Shown: positions 33,691 to 42,704, counted from the stretch's first letter. The stretch is DNA of 64,000 nucleotides from Dyella_B sp035503745 (GCF_035503745.1 NZ_DATJTC010000005.1:1-64000); one strand, 5' to 3'. The notes: generated by a model from the sequence alone, not told the origin. Numbers and translations are program-made.

Positions 33691-33720
33691 AAAAACCCTT
33701 CCGACTGGAAGGGTTTTTTT
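33691..33720 (+). terminator. Rho-independent terminator of cyoABCD
   Basis: AAAAACCCTTCC (33691-33702) pairs with GGAAGGGTTTTT (33707-33718) around GACT and runs into T, 36 bases after cyoD. A near-perfect example. Confidence 0.93.
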
Positions 33721-33942
33721 ATGGGCATCGCGTGCATGGGCAGGGGTTTTGCAAGCGGGGCGGTGCCGGCCTCAAGCGGCATCGATGACAGCGCTACCCC
33801 TTCACTTTGCCGCGCACCGAAGCGTCGTGGCCGACGGGACGCCCGGCCGATCGGGTTCGGCAGATCCAGATGGAGGGCAGGGAGCGTCAGCCATGGGGGC
33901 GGCTTGAGGTGTAATATGGGTGGCTAGGTGATATATTGTCCT

Positions 33943-33968
33943 ATAGTAACTTTTTGAAGCATAGTAAC
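33943..33968 (+). promoter_or_regulatory. Direct repeat upstream of the HxlR-type regulator
   Basis: ATAGTAAC occurs twice (33943-33950 and 33961-33968), 18 bases apart, ending four bases before the ATG. The surrounding 40 bases are AT-rich, unlike the window average. It may hold a promoter and an autoregulatory site; no ribosome-binding site is visible. Confidence 0.4.
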
Positions 33969-33972
33969 CAAA

Positions 33973-34383
33973 ATGAAACCAGGCACCGGTTTGCCACGGA
34001 AGAAATCAGCCGAGGCGTCTCAGCTCGTCGTTGATGAAAACTGCCCTCCCAGGCGCATCCACGATGTCATCGGCCCCAAGTGGACATCGATGGTCATGTA
34101 TGTGCTCAGCTTTGGTTCTTTGCGAACGGGAGCGTTGCAGCGCGCGTTGCCGGGTGCTTCGAAAAAGATGCTGTTTCAGACGCTGCGCGAACTGGAAATG
34201 GATGGGCTGATCAATCGAACGGTCTTCCAGGTCGTGCCCCCCATGGTGGAGTACAGCCTGTCGGAGTTGGGGCAGCGCTTTGTCGAGCCTTTGATGGCGC
34301 TTTACGAGTGGGCGGAAAAGAACAGCGCGCTTCTGGACGAGTTGGAGCAAAGGCAAACGGCCCGGACGGCGCAAGAGCGCTAA
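33973..34383 (+). CDS. HxlR-family transcriptional regulator
   Basis: 136 aa. A winged helix-turn-helix of the HxlR type, related to MarR. The hallmark start CPPRRIHDVIGPKWTSMVMYVL has the Cys (24) that in some relatives senses reactive electrophiles. GALQRALPGASKKMLFQTLRELEMDGLINR is the DNA-reading helix, and VVPPMVEYSLSELGQRF the wing. It acts as a dimer. The gene stands alone between the cyo terminator and pyrG (203 bases downstream), so its target cannot be guessed from a divergent partner. It could be autoregulated. The 254 bases before it hold no gene I recognise. Confidence 0.92.
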   Translation: MKPGTGLPRKKSAEASQLVVDENCPPRRIHDVIGPKWTSMVMYVLSFGSLRTGALQRALPGASKKMLFQTLRELEMDGLINRTVFQVVPPMVEYSLSELGQRFVEPLMALYEWAEKNSALLDELEQRQTARTAQER

Positions 34384-34586
34384 TGCCTTGGCGTGAATCA
34401 TGTTCTGCGGGATGGCATCGCATGGCCCGGCGATGCATCGGACTTTGCCCCCACTTTTAAGCGACACCCAAGTTCAGAACGGATCTGTTTCCCTCGCGCG
34501 TGAAGACCTGCGCGGGCTATGCCGGCAGCTCTCGCAGTTGGAACGATCTGCCGCTAAAATGCCGATTTCCAGCACGGCTGCTTTCC

Positions 34587-36257
34587 ATGACCCCCCTGAT
34601 TTTCGTCACTGGCGGTGTGGTGTCCTCGCTTGGCAAGGGCATCGCGGCGGCGTCGCTTGCGTCCATTCTCGAGGCCCGCGGCCTCTCGGTCACCATGATG
34701 AAGCTCGATCCCTATATCAATGTGGATCCGGGCACCATGAGCCCCTTCCAGCATGGCGAGGTCTACGTGACCGACGACGGCGCGGAAACCGACTTGGACC
34801 TGGGCCACTACGAACGCTTCGTTCACACCCGTCTCACCGGCAAGAATTCCATCACCACCGGCAAGATCTACGAATCGGTGATCCGCAAGGAGCGCCGGGG
34901 CGACTACCTGGGCGCGACCGTTCAGGTCATCCCGCACATCACCGACGAGATCAAGCACTGCATCCACGAAGCCACCCGCGGCTTCGACGTGGCCCTGGTG
35001 GAAATCGGCGGCACGGTGGGCGATATCGAGTCGCAGCCGTTCCTGGAGGCGATCCGCCAACTGCGCATCGAGCATGGCCCGGAGAAGTGCCTGTTCATGC
35101 ACCTCACCCTGGTGCCGTACATCAAGGCGGCCGGCGAGATCAAAACCAAGCCGACCCAGCATTCGGTGAAGGAGCTGCGCTCCATCGGTATCCAGCCGGA
35201 CATCCTGCTGTGCCGCTGCGAGCAGCCGCTGCCGGACGGCGAGCGCCGCAAGATCGCCCTGTTCACCAACGTGCCCGAGCAGGCGGTGATCAGCGCGGCC
35301 GACGTGGACATCATCTACAAGCAGCCGCTGTGGCTGCATCAGCAGGGTCTGGACGACATCGTCGTCAAGAAACTGGGCCTGGACGCCAAGCCCGCCGACC
35401 TGTCCGGCTGGCAGCGCACGGTCGATGCCGTGGAGCGTCCCAAAGACGAAGTCAACGTGGCCATCGTCGGCAAATACGTGGAGCACAAGGATGCCTACAA
35501 GTCGCTGGGCGAAGCCCTGCGCCACGGCGGCATCAAGCAGCAGACGCGCGTAAACCTGCAATGGATCGACTCCGAACAGATCGAAGCCGAAGGCGCGGCC
35601 AAGGTACTCGGCGATGCCGATGCGATCCTGGTGCCCGGCGGTTTCGGCAAGCGCGGCTTCGAAGGCAAGGTGCTGGCCGCCCGGTATGCCCGCGAACACG
35701 GCGTGCCGTACTTTGGCATCTGCTACGGCATGCATGCGGCCGTGGTGGATTTCGCGCGCAACGTCGCGGGTTTCACCGATGCCGATTCCAGCGAAAACGA
35801 CCGCCACACGCCCAACCCGGTGATCGCGCTGATCACCGAGTGGACCACGGCTGCCGGTGAAGTGGAACAGCGCAGCGAGCGCTCCGATCTGGGCGGCACC
35901 ATGCGTCTGGGCGCGCAGGAATGCCGTCTCAAGGCCGGCACGCTGGCGCGCCAGCTCTACGGCCAGGACATCGTGCGCGAGCGTCATCGCCATCGCTACG
36001 AATTCAACAATCGCTATCGCCAGGCCTTCGAGGATTTAGGCATGGTGATCTCCGGCAAGTCGATGGACGATCTGCTGGTGGAAATCGTCGAACTGCCGTT
36101 GCAGAAGCATCCCTGGTTCCTCGGTTGCCAGGCGCATCCGGAGTTCACCTCCACCCCGCGCGACGGCCATCCGCTGTTTATCGGTTTCGTGCACGCCGCG
36201 CGCGAGTACAAGGCAGTGCGCGACGGCCAGAAGCTGGCGAAGGAGTCGGTGGCATGA
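34587..36257 (+). CDS. pyrG: CTP synthase
   Basis: 556 aa; the ATG at 34587 (MTPLIFVTGGVVSSLGKG) is chosen by alignment to the family start. It makes CTP from UTP, ATP and glutamine. The synthetase domain (1 to about 265) has the P-loop GGVVSSLGKGIAAA, KLDPYINVDPGTMSPFQHGEV and EIGGTVGDIES. The glutaminase domain has catalytic Cys in GICYGMHAAVVDFARN and His-Glu in CQAHPEFTSTP; the GICYGMH form differs from the usual GICLGMQ. Its stop overlaps kdsA, giving the pyrG-kdsA-eno gene order typical of gammaproteobacteria. Confidence 0.97.
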   Translation: MTPLIFVTGGVVSSLGKGIAAASLASILEARGLSVTMMKLDPYINVDPGTMSPFQHGEVYVTDDGAETDLDLGHYERFVHTRLTGKNSITTGKIYESVIRKERRGDYLGATVQVIPHITDEIKHCIHEATRGFDVALVEIGGTVGDIESQPFLEAIRQLRIEHGPEKCLFMHLTLVPYIKAAGEIKTKPTQHSVKELRSIGIQPDILLCRCEQPLPDGERRKIALFTNVPEQAVISAADVDIIYKQPLWLHQQGLDDIVVKKLGLDAKPADLSGWQRTVDAVERPKDEVNVAIVGKYVEHKDAYKSLGEALRHGGIKQQTRVNLQWIDSEQIEAEGAAKVLGDADAILVPGGFGKRGFEGKVLAARYAREHGVPYFGICYGMHAAVVDFARNVAGFTDADSSENDRHTPNPVIALITEWTTAAGEVEQRSERSDLGGTMRLGAQECRLKAGTLARQLYGQDIVRERHRHRYEFNNRYRQAFEDLGMVISGKSMDDLLVEIVELPLQKHPWFLGCQAHPEFTSTPRDGHPLFIGFVHAAREYKAVRDGQKLAKESVA

Positions 36258-37087
36258 AGTTGTGCGGTTTCGAGGTCGGGCTGGACAAGCCGCTGTTCCT
36301 GATCGCCGGTCCTTGCGTGGTGGAGTCCGAACAACTGCAGATCGACACCGCCGGCACATTGAAAGAGATCACCGGCCGACTCGGCATCAACTTCATCTTC
36401 AAATCCAGTTTCGACAAGGCGAACCGTTCCTCAGGTGCCAGTTTCCGCGGCCCCGGCATGGAAGAAGGCCTGCGCGTGCTGGGCGAGGTCAAGCGCCAGC
36501 TCGGCGTGCCGGTGCTCACCGACGTGCACGAATACACGCCGATGGATGAAGTGGCCGCGGTCGTCGATGTGCTGCAGACGCCTGCGTTCCTGTGCCGGCA
36601 AACCGATTTCATCCAGAAAGTGGCGCGTGCCGGCAAGCCGGTGAACGTCAAGAAGGGCCAGTTCCTCGCCCCGTGGGACATGAAGAACGTGGTCGAAAAG
36701 GCCAAGGCCGTCGGCAATGACCAGATCATGGTATGCGAGCGCGGCGCCAGTTTCGGCTATAACAACCTGGTTTCGGACATGCGCTCGCTGAGCGCGATGC
36801 GCGATACGGGCTGCCCGGTCGTGTTCGATGCCACCCATTCGGTGCAATTGCCGGGGGGGCAGGGCACCAGTTCCGGCGGCCAGCGCGAATACGTGCCGGT
36901 GCTGGCGCGCGCGGCCGTGGCCGTTGGCGTGGCCGGCTTGTTTGCCGAAACGCATCCGGATCCCAGCAAGGCGCTGAGCGACGGTCCCAACGCCTGGCCG
37001 CTCGGCAAGATGGAAGCCCTGCTAAACACACTGCTGGAACTGGATGCCGTGACCAAGCGCCACGGCTTCCTGGAACAGACTGTCTGA
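36254..37087 (+). CDS. kdsA: 3-Deoxy-D-manno-octulosonate 8-phosphate (KDO8P) synthase
   Basis: 277 aa; ATG overlaps the pyrG stop. It joins phosphoenolpyruvate and arabinose-5-phosphate, the first step to Kdo of lipopolysaccharide. Seen: LFLIAGPCVVES, FKSSFDKANRSSGASFRGPG (PEP and sugar-phosphate site), VLTDVHE, KKGQFLAPWDMKNVV, and DATHSVQLPGGQG. The Cys that marks metal-dependent versions is replaced by Asn in the N-terminal IFKSSFDKANRS segment, so it is probably the metal-free class; that is inferred. Cotranscribed with pyrG and probably eno, 56 bases on. Confidence 0.96.
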   Translation: MKLCGFEVGLDKPLFLIAGPCVVESEQLQIDTAGTLKEITGRLGINFIFKSSFDKANRSSGASFRGPGMEEGLRVLGEVKRQLGVPVLTDVHEYTPMDEVAAVVDVLQTPAFLCRQTDFIQKVARAGKPVNVKKGQFLAPWDMKNVVEKAKAVGNDQIMVCERGASFGYNNLVSDMRSLSAMRDTGCPVVFDATHSVQLPGGQGTSSGGQREYVPVLARAAVAVGVAGLFAETHPDPSKALSDGPNAWPLGKMEALLNTLLELDAVTKRHGFLEQTV

Positions 37088-37143
37088 TGCGCGCGCGGTT
37101 ATCGCGCGCCAGCATCTTTTCACTCCCCTGAAATGGATAGGAC

Positions 37144-38442
37144 ATGAGCACCCAAATTACCCATATCCACGCCCGCGAGATTCTCGATTCGCGCGGTAAC
37201 CCCACGCTCGAAGCCGAAGTGACCCTGGCCGATGGCGCCTTTGGCCGTGCGGCGGTGCCGAGCGGTGCGTCGACCGGCACGCGCGAGGCGGTGGAGCTGC
37301 GCGATGGCGACAAGTCGCGTTATCTGGGCAAGGGTGTGAAAAATGCGGTGGGCCATGTCAACGGCGCGATCGCCGATGCGCTGAAAGGCTTCGATGCCGC
37401 CGACCAGAAAGGTCTCGACGCCAAGCTGATCCAGCTGGATGGAACGCCCAACAAAGGGCGTCTGGGCGCCAATGCGCTGCTGGGCGTTTCGATGGCCGCC
37501 GCGCACGCCGCGGCCGCCTCGCGCCGCGAGCCGCTGTGGAAGTACTTGTCCAACGGTAAGCCCGGCGCGCTGCCGGTGCCGATGATGAACATCATCAACG
37601 GCGGCGCGCACGCGGACAACAACGTGGACGTGCAGGAGTTCATGGTGCTCCCGGTCGGCTTGCCCACCTTCGCCGAAGCCCTGCGTGCCGGCGCGGAAAT
37701 CTTCCACGCGCTCAAGAGCGTGCTCAAGGGCAAGGGCCTCAACACGGCGGTCGGCGATGAAGGCGGTTTCGCGCCGAACCTGCGCTCCAACGTCGAGGCG
37801 ATCGACACGATTCTGGAAGCGGTCAACAAGAGCGGTTTCAAGATCGGCAGCGACATCCTGCTCGGCCTGGACGTGGCCAGCTCGGAGTTCTTCAAGGACG
37901 GCAAGTACGATCTGGAAGGCGAAGGCAAGGTCTATACGCCGGCCCAGTTCGTCGATGTGCTGGCCAGCTGGGCGCAGCAGTATCCGATCGTCTCCATCGA
38001 AGACGGCATGGCCGAAGGCGACTGGGACGGCTGGAAGCAGCTCACCGACAAACTCGGCAACAAGCTGCAGTTGGTGGGCGACGATCTGTTCGTCACCAAC
38101 CCGGCGATCTTCCGCGAGGGCATCGAGAAGAAGATCGCCAACGCCATCCTCATCAAGGTGAACCAGATCGGCACGCTGTCGGAGACGCTGGAAGCCATCG
38201 CCATGGCCGAGGCGGCCAAGTACGCGGCCGTGATCTCGCATCGTTCCGGCGAAACCGAGGACACCACCATTGCCGACATCGCCGTGGCCACCACCGCCAC
38301 CCAGATCAAGACCGGTTCGCTGAGCCGCACCGACCGCGTGGCGAAGTACAACCAGCTGCTGCGCATCGAAGAGCTACTGGGCAGTGCGGCGCGCTATGCT
38401 GGCCGCAACGCGTTTCCGAACCTGGCTCATCTGCCGGGCTAA
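37144..38442 (+). CDS. eno: Enolase
   Basis: 432 aa; ATG after GGATAGGAC. It converts 2-phosphoglycerate to phosphoenolpyruvate in glycolysis. Features: REILDSRGNPTLEAEVTL; GASTGTREAVELRDGD (substrate loop with Ser/Thr); metal Asp at LLGLDVASSEFF; EDGMAEGDWDGW; VGDDLFVTNP; catalytic Lys in ILIKVNQIGTLSET; and SHRSGETEDTTIADIAVA. It ends with the usual C-terminal helix. In proteobacteria it also sits in the RNA degradosome. The adjacent ftsB is 24 bases downstream. Confidence 0.98.
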   Translation: MSTQITHIHAREILDSRGNPTLEAEVTLADGAFGRAAVPSGASTGTREAVELRDGDKSRYLGKGVKNAVGHVNGAIADALKGFDAADQKGLDAKLIQLDGTPNKGRLGANALLGVSMAAAHAAAASRREPLWKYLSNGKPGALPVPMMNIINGGAHADNNVDVQEFMVLPVGLPTFAEALRAGAEIFHALKSVLKGKGLNTAVGDEGGFAPNLRSNVEAIDTILEAVNKSGFKIGSDILLGLDVASSEFFKDGKYDLEGEGKVYTPAQFVDVLASWAQQYPIVSIEDGMAEGDWDGWKQLTDKLGNKLQLVGDDLFVTNPAIFREGIEKKIANAILIKVNQIGTLSETLEAIAMAEAAKYAAVISHRSGETEDTTIADIAVATTATQIKTGSLSRTDRVAKYNQLLRIEELLGSAARYAGRNAFPNLAHLPG

Positions 38443-38466
38443 GGCGCGCCCACGCTCAAGAGGTAA

Positions 38467-38805
38467 ATGGCCACGATGTTGCGCTGGATCGCTTTGATCT
38501 TGCTGCTGCTGTTGATCGGACTCCAGTTCAAGCTGTGGTCCGATCACGGTGGCATGTCCGAAGTGAATGGCCTGCGCATTGCGGTGAAAAAGCAGAGCGA
38601 CGAGAACGATAAACTGACCCAGCGCAACCAGGCACTGGCAGCGGATGTCGCCGACCTCAAGCATGGCGAGCAAGCGGTGGAAGCGCGCGCGCGTGGCGAG
38701 CTGGGTTTGATCAAACCGGGCGAAACTTTCTATCAGGTGGTGGAAAAGCCTGCCCATGCCGCCAGCACAGCCGCCCCGGCGGCCACGGTTAGCACGGGCA
38801 ACTGA
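38467..38805 (+). CDS. ftsB: Cell division protein FtsB
   Basis: 112 aa. A bitopic septal protein that binds FtsL and FtsQ and links the divisome to peptidoglycan synthesis. One membrane helix near the N-terminus (MLRWIALILLLLLIGLQFKLW) is followed by a periplasmic leucine/heptad region (VNGLRIAVKKQSDENDKLTQRNQALAADVADLKHG) typical of the family, then the GELGLIKPGETFYQVV motif. The C-terminal 20 residues are Ala/Thr-rich and poorly conserved. Position directly after eno is the gammaproteobacterial order. ispD, which usually follows in relatives, is missing here. Confidence 0.93.
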   Translation: MATMLRWIALILLLLLIGLQFKLWSDHGGMSEVNGLRIAVKKQSDENDKLTQRNQALAADVADLKHGEQAVEARARGELGLIKPGETFYQVVEKPAHAASTAAPAATVSTGN

Positions 38806-38897
38806 GCGGGCTTTGTTCTTCATCGCGGCGACCGTGCCCGGGTCGTGTTTCCTCCACAGCCAGTGACGCTCACGACAGAGTCGCCAGAATCGGTTCC

Positions 38898-39911
38898 ATG
38901 ACATCCGAATCAGAACTGCCCCGCGCCCACGGCGTACCGCCCTTGATGGCTAAGTTGCGCCACGTGCCCGAGGATTTTCGCGTCGAGGAAATCTTAGGCT
39001 ACGACGCCGACGGCGAGGGCGAGCATGCGCTACTGTGGGTCGAGAAGCGCGAAGCGAACACCGATTGGGTGGCGCGCGAGCTGGCGCGCTTTGCCGGTGT
39101 GCCGCCCATGAATGTGGGATACGCCGGACTGAAGGACCGCCATGCGGTAACGCGCCAGGCCTTCACCGTGCAAATAGCGGGCAAGCCCGATCCGGACTGG
39201 ACGGCTTTCCCGCACAACGAGGTCAAAGTGCTGGCCAGCACGCGGCACAAACGCAAGCTCAAGCGCGGGGCGTTGCGGGGCAACCGCTTTGTGCTGGTGC
39301 TGCGCGAGGTGCGTGGCGATCGCGGGCGTGCCGAGCAGGTGTTGCAATCGATTTCCGAGCGCGGCGTACCCAATTACTTCGGCGAACAGCGCTTCGGCCG
39401 CGAAGGCGGTAATGTAGCGCAGGCACGCGCCATGTTCGCCGGGCGGCGCGTGGATCGCGACAAGCGTTCCATCCTGCTTTCCGCGGCGCGCTCGCATATT
39501 TTCAACAGCGTGCTGGCCGCGCGCGTGGAACGCGACGCCTGGGACCGGCCGCTGGACGGCGAAATCTGGTCGCTGGCCGGCTCGCGTTCGTGGTTCGGCC
39601 CCGAACCGTTCAACGACACGCTTGCCGCGCGCCTTGCGCAGGGCGATATCCATCCGTCCGGACCGTTATGGGGGCAGGGCGAATCGCCCGCCACGGCGGA
39701 GGCCGGCAAGCTGGAGCACGAGATTGCCGCCGCGTTCGCCGATCTGGCCGACGGCCTGGTCGCCGCGCGCATGGATCAGGAGCGCCGCCCGCTGCGCCTG
39801 CTTCCGAAAGAACTACGCTGGCGCTGGCTTGACAAGGACACGCTTGAGCTCAGTTTCGAGCTGCCCGCCGGCGCGTATGCCACGGTAGTGGTGCGCGAAT
39901 TGATGGATTGA
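38898..39911 (+). CDS. truD: tRNA pseudouridine(13) synthase
   Basis: 337 aa. It makes pseudouridine at position 13 of tRNA-Glu and some others. The catalytic Asp is in VGYAGLKDRHAVTRQAFTV (near residue 80), the TruD signature. PNYFGEQRFGREGGNVAQA is the second family signature, and the insert domain (about 155-300) is present. The N-terminal residues RHVPEDFRVEEILGYDADGEGEH fit. Usually clustered with ispDF and surE; here it follows ftsB directly with 92 bases between. It converges on a minus-strand secreted-protein gene, with 23 bases between stops. Confidence 0.95.
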   Translation: MTSESELPRAHGVPPLMAKLRHVPEDFRVEEILGYDADGEGEHALLWVEKREANTDWVARELARFAGVPPMNVGYAGLKDRHAVTRQAFTVQIAGKPDPDWTAFPHNEVKVLASTRHKRKLKRGALRGNRFVLVLREVRGDRGRAEQVLQSISERGVPNYFGEQRFGREGGNVAQARAMFAGRRVDRDKRSILLSAARSHIFNSVLAARVERDAWDRPLDGEIWSLAGSRSWFGPEPFNDTLAARLAQGDIHPSGPLWGQGESPATAEAGKLEHEIAAAFADLADGLVAARMDQERRPLRLLPKELRWRWLDKDTLELSFELPAGAYATVVVRELMD

Positions 39912-39934
39912 ACCGTCGCCACCCGCCAAGCCAA

Positions 39935-40366
39935 TCAATTGGATGCCGCCGAATGCACCAGCGTCGCTATGTCGTTGATCAGCGCACCGTGCGTGGTGGC
40001 CGGTTGTGGTGCCCATAAGCGGTCGTCGGCCTTGCCGAAGGTACGGCTGCGCGGCAACCAGTAGGGGGCCGTTACATAGAACGGCAGGCGACGCAACGCG
40101 TCGGCGGCGGGCGCCCGTGCAAAGGGGACATGGATGGTGGCGGAGGCCGCGGACCGATCGGCCGAACCTGGGATGGATGCGCTGCGTTTCCAGTCATAGC
40201 TTTGCGCGGGGCGCGTGCTCCACGCGTGGGCGCCGGTATCGGCGATGGCAGGTGCTGGCATGCTCTTCAACGCGGGCAGCAGGCTGTCGCTGTTCTGTGC
40301 GCTAGCGTGCGAGGGCAGCGCCAGTGCGAGAACGAACCCGGCTGCGACGACGATCCCGTTCTTCAT
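39935..40366 (-). CDS. Secreted hypothetical protein
   Basis: 143 aa. The start MKNGIVVAAGF at 40366 is preferred over the upstream codons because GGGGAG lies seven bases before it. A signal peptide (IVVAAGFVLALALPSHASA, cleaved near AQ-NS) suggests periplasmic export. The remainder, rich in Ala, Pro, Ser and Arg (SYDWKRSASIPG, LRRLPFYVTAPYWLPRSRT), shows no known domain and no membrane helix. Same strand as the Smr gene, 128 bases downstream of it. Function unknown. Confidence 0.6.
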   Translation of the reverse strand: MKNGIVVAAGFVLALALPSHASAQNSDSLLPALKSMPAPAIADTGAHAWSTRPAQSYDWKRSASIPGSADRSAASATIHVPFARAPAADALRRLPFYVTAPYWLPRSRTFGKADDRLWAPQPATTHGALINDIATLVHSAASN

Positions 40367-40494
40367 TGATACGCTCCCCACCGGAACACTCCTTCGTCAA
40401 GCGACCCTACGTTACCGTTTGACAGCCACCTGCGCCGACTGCAAGCCATTGTGCCGCCCTCGCTCGCAAAAAGGGGGCATCGGCATGACGCCCT

Positions 40495-41052
40495 TTATAC
40501 GCGCGCCTTGGATTTGAGCAGCACCACCACTGCCCCGGTTCCGCCCTGCATCGGGCGCGCCGAGGCGAAGGCGATCACATCGTCGCGCCGTCGCAACAGG
40601 CGGTCGGTCAGCACTTTCAACACGGGTCCGGCGGCTTTCGATCGCAAGCCCTTGCCATGCACGATGCGCACGCAATGCAGTTCGCGTGCCTTGGCCTGGG
40701 CCAGGAAGTCGGCGATGGTCGCCTGCGCCGCGGCGGCGTTCATCTGGTGCAAGTCGATCTCGTCCTGCACGCTGTACTGACCGCGCTTGAGTTGGCGCAG
40801 CAGCTTTGGCGGATAGCCGTCGCGCAGATAACTGAGTTCCTCGCCGACCTCCATCAGTCCGGGATCGAAAGCCATGGTCAAAAGCTCGCGCGGCACGGCG
40901 GCTTCGTCGGCGTCCAGCATGTGCGGGTGGGGTTCGGGCTTGGGGCTTGTTGGCGGCGGCGCGACCGGGTCCATGCGCCGCACCTCGCCAATGGCCTCAC
41001 GGAACAGTCGGCTGTCGTCGTCGTTGACGGTGGCGGGCGTGCGGCGCTTCAT
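40495..41052 (-). CDS. Smr-domain protein (SmrA/SmrB type)
   Basis: 185 aa from ATG 41052. The C-terminal half is an Smr domain, a small nuclease fold related to MutS2 and to the ribosome-rescue endonuclease SmrB. The key motifs are DEIDLHQMNAAAAQ (DLHG-like with Leu-His) and VRIVHGKGLRS followed by PVLKVLTDRLL (HGKG). The N-terminal 80 residues are acidic and proline-rich, without clear domain. In E. coli, SmrB cleaves mRNA at collided ribosomes. The N-terminal hook that docks on stalled ribosomes cannot be assigned. Divergent from surE, sharing a 163-base gap. Confidence 0.85.
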   Translation of the reverse strand: MKRRTPATVNDDDSRLFREAIGEVRRMDPVAPPPTSPKPEPHPHMLDADEAAVPRELLTMAFDPGLMEVGEELSYLRDGYPPKLLRQLKRGQYSVQDEIDLHQMNAAAAQATIADFLAQAKARELHCVRIVHGKGLRSKAAGPVLKVLTDRLLRRRDDVIAFASARPMQGGTGAVVVLLKSKARV

Positions 41053-41215
41053 GGTGTGGATCGTAGCCAATGGCGACTGTGGCGGCGAGATTCCCGGCGG
41101 CAACGGCGGCTGCGACGATGAAACCGGCGGTCCGCTCGGTTAGACTCCAGGGTTCAGGGAGCGTGCGATCAAGCCCTCGGGCCGCACACCGTAAAACAGG
41201 TTTGAACGGATCACG

Positions 41216-42007
41216 ATGCGAGTACTCGTTTCTAACGACGATGGCGTGGACGCCCCGGGCATCCGCGTGCTCGCCGAGCGCCTGGGCGCGGTCAGCCAGG
41301 TCACGGTGGTGGCGCCGGACCGCGACCGTTCGGGCGCAAGCAATTCGTTGACGCTGGACGCGCCGATCCGCGCGCTGCGCATGGAGAACGGCTATTACCG
41401 CGTCGCCGGCACGCCCACCGACTGCGTGCATCTGGCGCTGGCCGGCCTGATCGACCACGAGCCGGACATCGTCGTTTCCGGCATCAACAACTCCGCCAAT
41501 CTCGGCGACGACGTGATCTATTCCGGCACCGTTTCGGCGGCGATGGAAGGTCGCTTCCTGGGGCTGCCGGCCATCGCCGTTTCGCTGGTCAGCAGGGACC
41601 ATCACGGCGAACACTACGAATCGGCCGCAAAGGCCGTATTGCTGTTGATGGAGCGCCTGCTGATCGATCCGCTTCCCGCCGACACCATTCTCAACGTCAA
41701 CGTGCCCGATCGCCCGTGGCATGAAATTCACGGCTTCGAAGTGACCCGGCTGGGCAAGCGCCACCGCTCGGCACCGTGCATCAAGCAGACCGATCCGCGC
41801 GGCAAGACCATCTGGTGGATCGGCCCGGCCGGCGACGTCGACGACGCCGGCCCCGGCACCGACTTCCACGCCGTGCAGCGCGGCTATGTGTCGGTCACAC
41901 CCATTCACGTGGATCTCACCCGCTTCCAGGCGCTGGAGAAGGTGAGCCGCTGGGTCCATGCTCTTAGCGAGGGCATGACCGATACATCCGACGGCAAGGC
42001 CGCGTGA
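41216..42007 (+). CDS. surE: 5'-nucleotidase SurE
   Basis: 263 aa. A metal-dependent phosphatase with broad action on nucleoside 5'- and 3'-monophosphates, important in stationary phase. N-terminal LVSNDDGVDAPGI has the metal Asp pair. ASNSLTLDAPIRA, VAGTPTDCVHLAL, and VSGINNSANLGDDVIYSGTVSAAMEG follow in family order; the Asn in GINNSANLG is a metal ligand. GWVHALSEG ends it. The gene precedes pcm by 7 bases and belongs to the surE-pcm-nlpD cluster known for survival functions. Confidence 0.97.
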   Translation: MRVLVSNDDGVDAPGIRVLAERLGAVSQVTVVAPDRDRSGASNSLTLDAPIRALRMENGYYRVAGTPTDCVHLALAGLIDHEPDIVVSGINNSANLGDDVIYSGTVSAAMEGRFLGLPAIAVSLVSRDHHGEHYESAAKAVLLLMERLLIDPLPADTILNVNVPDRPWHEIHGFEVTRLGKRHRSAPCIKQTDPRGKTIWWIGPAGDVDDAGPGTDFHAVQRGYVSVTPIHVDLTRFQALEKVSRWVHALSEGMTDTSDGKAA

Positions 42008-42014
42008 GGTAACC

Positions 42015-42704
42015 GTGCATCCATTGCCTCCATCCGCACTCAAAGGCGAAGGCATGACCTCGCAGCGGGCGCGCGACCGTCTTGTGGCCAAGCTCAAGGA
42101 AGAGGGCATTCAGGACAAGCGTGTGCTCGACGTCATCCGTCATCTGCCGCGCCATCACTTTATCGACCAGGCGCTGCACTCGCGCGCCTACGAAAACACC
42201 GCGCTCCCGATCGGCCATGGCCAGACCATCTCGCAACCCTGGGTGGTGGCGCGCATGACCGAGGCGCTGCTGGAGCCGTTCGACCAGAAGGACGGACGGC
42301 CCAGGAAGGTGCTGGAAATCGGTACCGGCTCCGGTTACCAGGCCGTGGTGCTGGCCAGTCTGGTGCCGCAGTTGTACACGGTCGAGCGCATCGAGGAACT
42401 GCTGCGCCAGGCGCGCCGCCGTTTTCGCCAGCTCGGTCTGGAGAACATCCGGTCGCGGCATGACGACGGCAAGCTGGGCTGGGCCGCCGAGGCGCCGTTC
42501 GATGCGATCATTCTCACCGCCGCCGGCGATGCCATTCCCACCCAGATACTTGATCAATTAAGCCCCGACGGCGTGCTGGTCGCACCGGTCGGTTCTCCCA
42601 GCAGTCAAACCCTGATCCGCATGCGCGGCGACGGCCAAGGTGATTTCGTGCAAGAGGAACTGGCGGCAGTGAGTTTCGTACCTTTGTTGGGTGGCATCGG
42701 CTGA
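42015..42704 (+). CDS. pcm: Protein-L-isoaspartate O-methyltransferase
   Basis: 229 aa from a GTG at 42015, which follows GAGGT; an ATG at 42054 (MTSQRARDRL) also has a good AAAGG site and may be the start. Xanthomonad versions carry a similar short N-terminal extension. It repairs aged proteins by methylating isoaspartyl groups with SAM. ALPIGHGQTISQPWVVARMT is the substrate-binding signature and VLEIGTGSGYQAVVLASL the SAM site. FDAIILTAAGDAIP and DGVLVAPVG complete the fold. ATGA overlap with yqaA. Confidence 0.95.
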   Translation: MHPLPPSALKGEGMTSQRARDRLVAKLKEEGIQDKRVLDVIRHLPRHHFIDQALHSRAYENTALPIGHGQTISQPWVVARMTEALLEPFDQKDGRPRKVLEIGTGSGYQAVVLASLVPQLYTVERIEELLRQARRRFRQLGLENIRSRHDDGKLGWAAEAPFDAIILTAAGDAIPTQILDQLSPDGVLVAPVGSPSSQTLIRMRGDGQGDFVQEELAAVSFVPLLGGIG

